A DNA stretch of 6,859 nucleotides from Pseudomonadota bacterium (GTDB taxonomy: Bacteria; Pseudomonadota; Alphaproteobacteria; Rhizobiales; Devosiaceae). The notes under the pieces were generated by a model. It did not search any database. It was given only the letters and a program-made list of their open reading frames with translations, and was not told the DNA's origin. This document shows positions 5,631 to 6,859 of the stretch, piece by piece. The first letter of the stretch is position 1. Each line of letters opens with the position of its first letter. Location: contig JAEYTN010000615.1 of the NCBI GenBank assembly GCA_023433985.1, positions 1 through 6,859 on the forward strand. The letters are read 5' to 3'. The translations under genes and the position numbers were made by a program.

Positions 5631-5699
5631 TTATAGGAATGCCTGCCTGAACCCCTTTTGAGCGGCACATTCATTTTGGGTTCACCAACCTGAATGGGC

Positions 5700-5729
5700 C
5701 CCTTGAACGGCCAAAACGCCTCCCTAAAT
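5700..5729 (+). promoter_or_regulatory. RpoH (sigma-32)-type heat-shock promoter of hsp20
   Basis: CCCTTGAA (5700-5707) matches the alphaproteobacterial RpoH -35 consensus CNCTTGAA exactly. Sixteen bases later CTAAAT (5724-5729), preceded by CC, matches the -10 consensus CCANAT at five of six positions. The predicted start near 5736 gives a leader of about 110 nucleotides before hsp20. Position upstream of a small heat-shock gene strongly supports the call. Confidence 0.75.
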
Positions 5730-5741
5730 CAATGCTGTTCG

Positions 5742-5774
5742 CCGGGAGACCCCGGGAACCGGGACACCCGGGAA
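5742..5774 (+). repeat. Tandem pair of GC-rich hairpin units in the hsp20 leader
   Basis: Two near-identical units lie head to tail: CCGGGAGACCCCGGGAA (5742-5758) and CCGGGACACCCGGGAA (5759-5774). Each can fold alone as a 5-bp CCGGG/CCCGG hairpin with a loop of 4 or 3 bases. They sit right after the predicted transcription start, so they would form the 5' end of the hsp20 message. Confidence 0.75.
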
Positions 5775-5777
5775 TGA

Positions 5778-5845
5778 CGCTTGCCCAGCAGGGGAGCGCT
5801 CATGGGACACCCGTTGAAACCACGTTGCTTCACAAGGAGAATGTG
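5778..5845 (+). promoter_or_regulatory. ROSE-like RNA thermometer in the hsp20 leader
   Basis: Three hairpins stand in series. The first is CGCTTGCCC (5778-5786) with GGGGAGCG (5791-5798), one bulged G. The second is ATGGG (5802-5806) with CCCGT (5810-5814). The third hides the ribosome binding site: TTGCT (5825-5829) faces AGGAG (5835-5839) as U-G, U-A, G-G, C-G and U-A, closed outside by CACG/TGTG (5821-5824 with 5842-5845). Pairing of a UYGCU motif with the Shine-Dalgarno through a G-G pair is the hallmark of ROSE thermometers, which control small heat-shock genes in rhizobia and ibpA in enterobacteria. At low temperature the binding site is masked; heating opens this weak helix. Confidence 0.82.
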
Positions 5846-5848
5846 ACC

Positions 5849-6304
5849 ATGGCTGCCTACGATTTTTCGCCCTTCTATCGCTCGACCGTCGGCTTCGACC
5901 GCGTCTTCAACCGGCTCGACCAGCTGGTCGGCCAGGAAGCCAAATCCTACCCGCCCTATAACATCGAGAAGACCGGTCCCGACGCGTACCGCATCTCGAT
6001 CGCGGTGGCCGGCTTCGCCGAGGGCGACATCGCCATCGAGAGCAAGGAGAACAACCTCGTGGTGAAGGGCGCCAAGCCCTCCGACACCGAGGGTGCGCAG
6101 CGGGAGTTCCTGCACCGCGGCATCGCCGAGCGTGCCTTCGAGCTCCGCTTCCAGCTTGCCGACTATGTGGAGGTCGCCGGCGCCAGCCTGGAGAACGGCC
6201 TGCTCCACATCGAGCTGAAGCGCGAAATCCCTGAGTCCAAGAAAGCCCGCCAGATTCCGATCTCGGCGGCGACCAAGACGATCGAGGACAAGACGGTCAA
6301 CTAA
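5849..6304 (+). CDS. Hsp20-family small heat-shock chaperone (IbpA-like, rhizobial class A type)
   Basis: A 151-residue holdase that binds unfolding proteins and keeps them refoldable by DnaK and ClpB; it acts in the cytoplasm as large oligomers. The N-terminal arm MAAYDFSPFYRSTVGFDRVF is typical of the IbpA-like class. The alpha-crystallin domain spans about 35-125: PPYNIEK (35-41), IAVAGFAEGDI (51-61), LVVKG (70-74), FLHRGIAERAFELRFQLAD (87-105) and the signature ASLENGLLHIEL (112-123). The C-terminal tail carries the I-x-I motif as IPI (136-138), needed for oligomer assembly. ATG 5849 has AAGGAG nine bases upstream, inside the predicted thermometer. The gene has its own RpoH-type promoter and terminator, so it is a single-gene unit controlled at two levels by heat. 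Confidence 0.95.
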   Translation: MAAYDFSPFYRSTVGFDRVFNRLDQLVGQEAKSYPPYNIEKTGPDAYRISIAVAGFAEGDIAIESKENNLVVKGAKPSDTEGAQREFLHRGIAERAFELRFQLADYVEVAGASLENGLLHIELKREIPESKKARQIPISAATKTIEDKTVN

Positions 6305-6360
6305 GCATCTCCGCTCGCGAACGCCTGATCTCGCAGGCGGTCTGTGGATCAGGAGAACGG

Positions 6361-6395
6361 AAAGGGGCGTGGGTTCGCAAGAACCCGCGCCTTTT
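6361..6395 (+). terminator. Intrinsic terminator of hsp20, probably bidirectional
   Basis: GGCGTGGGTTC (6366-6376) pairs with GAACCCGCGCC (6381-6391) around a GCAA tetraloop, 11 bp with one G-U, then TTTT. The preceding AAAGG can pair with the T-tract and lengthen the stem. In the opposite direction the stem is followed by CCTTTCC, so it may also end the convergent cupin transcript. Confidence 0.88.
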
Positions 6396-6434
6396 CGATT
6401 CCGGGCCTCGCGGCGCCCGTCTCGGAGGCCCCCG

Positions 6435-6859
6435 CTACTCCTTCCGCGTTCCCGCCCGCGGCTTGCCGTCGTGGCGGCCAAGGGGGCGCCTGGGGGCGTC
6501 GTCCCAGGCGCGGCCCTTGCCGCGGAATTCGTCCATGCGCTGCGGATTGAGCGGATAGTAGAGCTGGTTGCCCTCGCGCTGGTGCTCGCCGACGATGAGG
6601 AGGTGCACGTCGGTGTCGGAGTTGTTGAGGAAGCTGTGGGCGATGCCGGTACCGGCGGGGAAGCCCACGGCGTCGCCGGGCACGAGCGGGTGGAGGTCGC
6701 CGTCGATCCAAACATCGGGCGTGCCCTCGAGCACATAGACGAATTCTTCCTCCAGCCTTTCGGCGTGGGGATGCGACGAGCGGCTGCCGGGCGGGATGAT
6801 CTCGTAGTTGACGCCGATGCGCTTGAGCCCGAAGCGCGCCCCGAACCTTGCACCTGATC
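6435..6859 (-). CDS. Cupin-domain protein, 5' end outside the window
   Basis: The frame is open from the right edge (first full codon at 6857) to TAG at 6435, giving 140 visible residues. Both cupin motifs are present. Motif 1 is GSRSSHPHAERLEEEFVYVLEG, with the metal-binding H-P-H and a glutamate. Motif 2 is GDAVGFPAGTGIAHSFLNN, with the third histidine. Together they form a small beta-barrel that usually binds Fe, Mn or Zn. The tail, with YPLNPQRMDEF and DDAPRRPLGRHDGKP, is seen in a group of stand-alone cupins of unknown function in alphaproteobacteria. Enzyme, sugar-binding and regulatory roles all occur in cupins and nothing here decides between them. It converges on hsp20 and may share its terminator. 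Confidence 0.88.
   Translation of the reverse strand, partial: SGARFGARFGLKRIGVNYEIIPPGSRSSHPHAERLEEEFVYVLEGTPDVWIDGDLHPLVPGDAVGFPAGTGIAHSFLNNSDTDVHLLIVGEHQREGNQLYYPLNPQRMDEFRGKGRAWDDAPRRPLGRHDGKPRAGTRKE

Noticed and set aside
5378..5674. 98-codon minus-strand frame starting MNVPLKRGSGRHSYKRNCADC
   Set aside because: It reads straight through the 19-bp terminator and the REP-like element and has no family resemblance.
5729..6853. 374-codon minus-strand frame spanning hsp20, its terminator and the cupin gene
   Set aside because: It crosses a well-supported gene, two terminators and the thermometer; composition is Ser/Arg/Ala-rich and no family pattern appears.
1..6859. CRISPR array, insertion sequence, prophage or defence system
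   Set aside because: No regularly spaced repeats, transposase or integrase motifs, or defence-type domains are present; gene content and composition look like core chromosome throughout.

Overview
The window looks like chromosomal DNA from a GC-rich alphaproteobacterium, most likely of the order Hyphomicrobiales (Rhizobiales); a Devosia-like genus fits but cannot be proven here. The evidence is a CpdR-type cell-cycle response regulator, an MmgR/suhB-type small RNA beside a hisN-type phosphatase, an Omp25/31-style beta-barrel protein, and a small heat-shock gene with an alphaproteobacterial RpoH-type promoter and a ROSE-like RNA thermometer.

Layout, left to right. 1-669 (minus): secreted outer-membrane beta-barrel protein, its last few residues cut by the window edge. 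670-952: porin upstream region and unassigned DNA. 953-1304 (minus): a tandem pair of valine tRNA genes, anticodons GAC then CAC in transcription order, with a promoter-like sequence upstream and a strong intrinsic terminator downstream. 1350-1709 (minus): cpdR. 1892-2788 (plus): N-formylglutamate amidohydrolase, divergent from cpdR. 2916-2992 (minus): a small RNA of the MmgR/suhB family ending in a UUCG-capped terminator. 3197-4018 (plus): inositol-monophosphatase-family protein, probably the histidinol-phosphate phosphatase HisN, followed one base later by a small WYL-like single-domain protein (4020-4361). 4392-5366 (minus): alpha/beta hydrolase resembling monoacylglycerol lipase or lysophospholipase, convergent with the previous pair. 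5367-5848: a busy 480-base regulatory stretch holding a REP-like element, an orphan minus-strand terminator that implies an unannotated transcript, an RpoH-type promoter, two GC-rich hairpins in tandem and a ROSE-like thermometer. 5849-6304 (plus): Hsp20-family chaperone. 6361-6395: terminator able to serve both flanking genes. 6435-6859 (minus): cupin-domain protein, 5' end outside the window.

Most genes are separate housekeeping units rather than one pathway. HisN acts in histidine synthesis and N-formylglutamate hydrolysis belongs to histidine breakdown, so the two sit close together although they face opposite directions metabolically. The clearest regulatory logic is around hsp20: heat would raise transcription through the heat-shock sigma factor and, independently, translation through melting of the hairpin that hides the ribosome binding site. 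The least explained part is the minus-strand transcript predicted between about 5508 and 5690.
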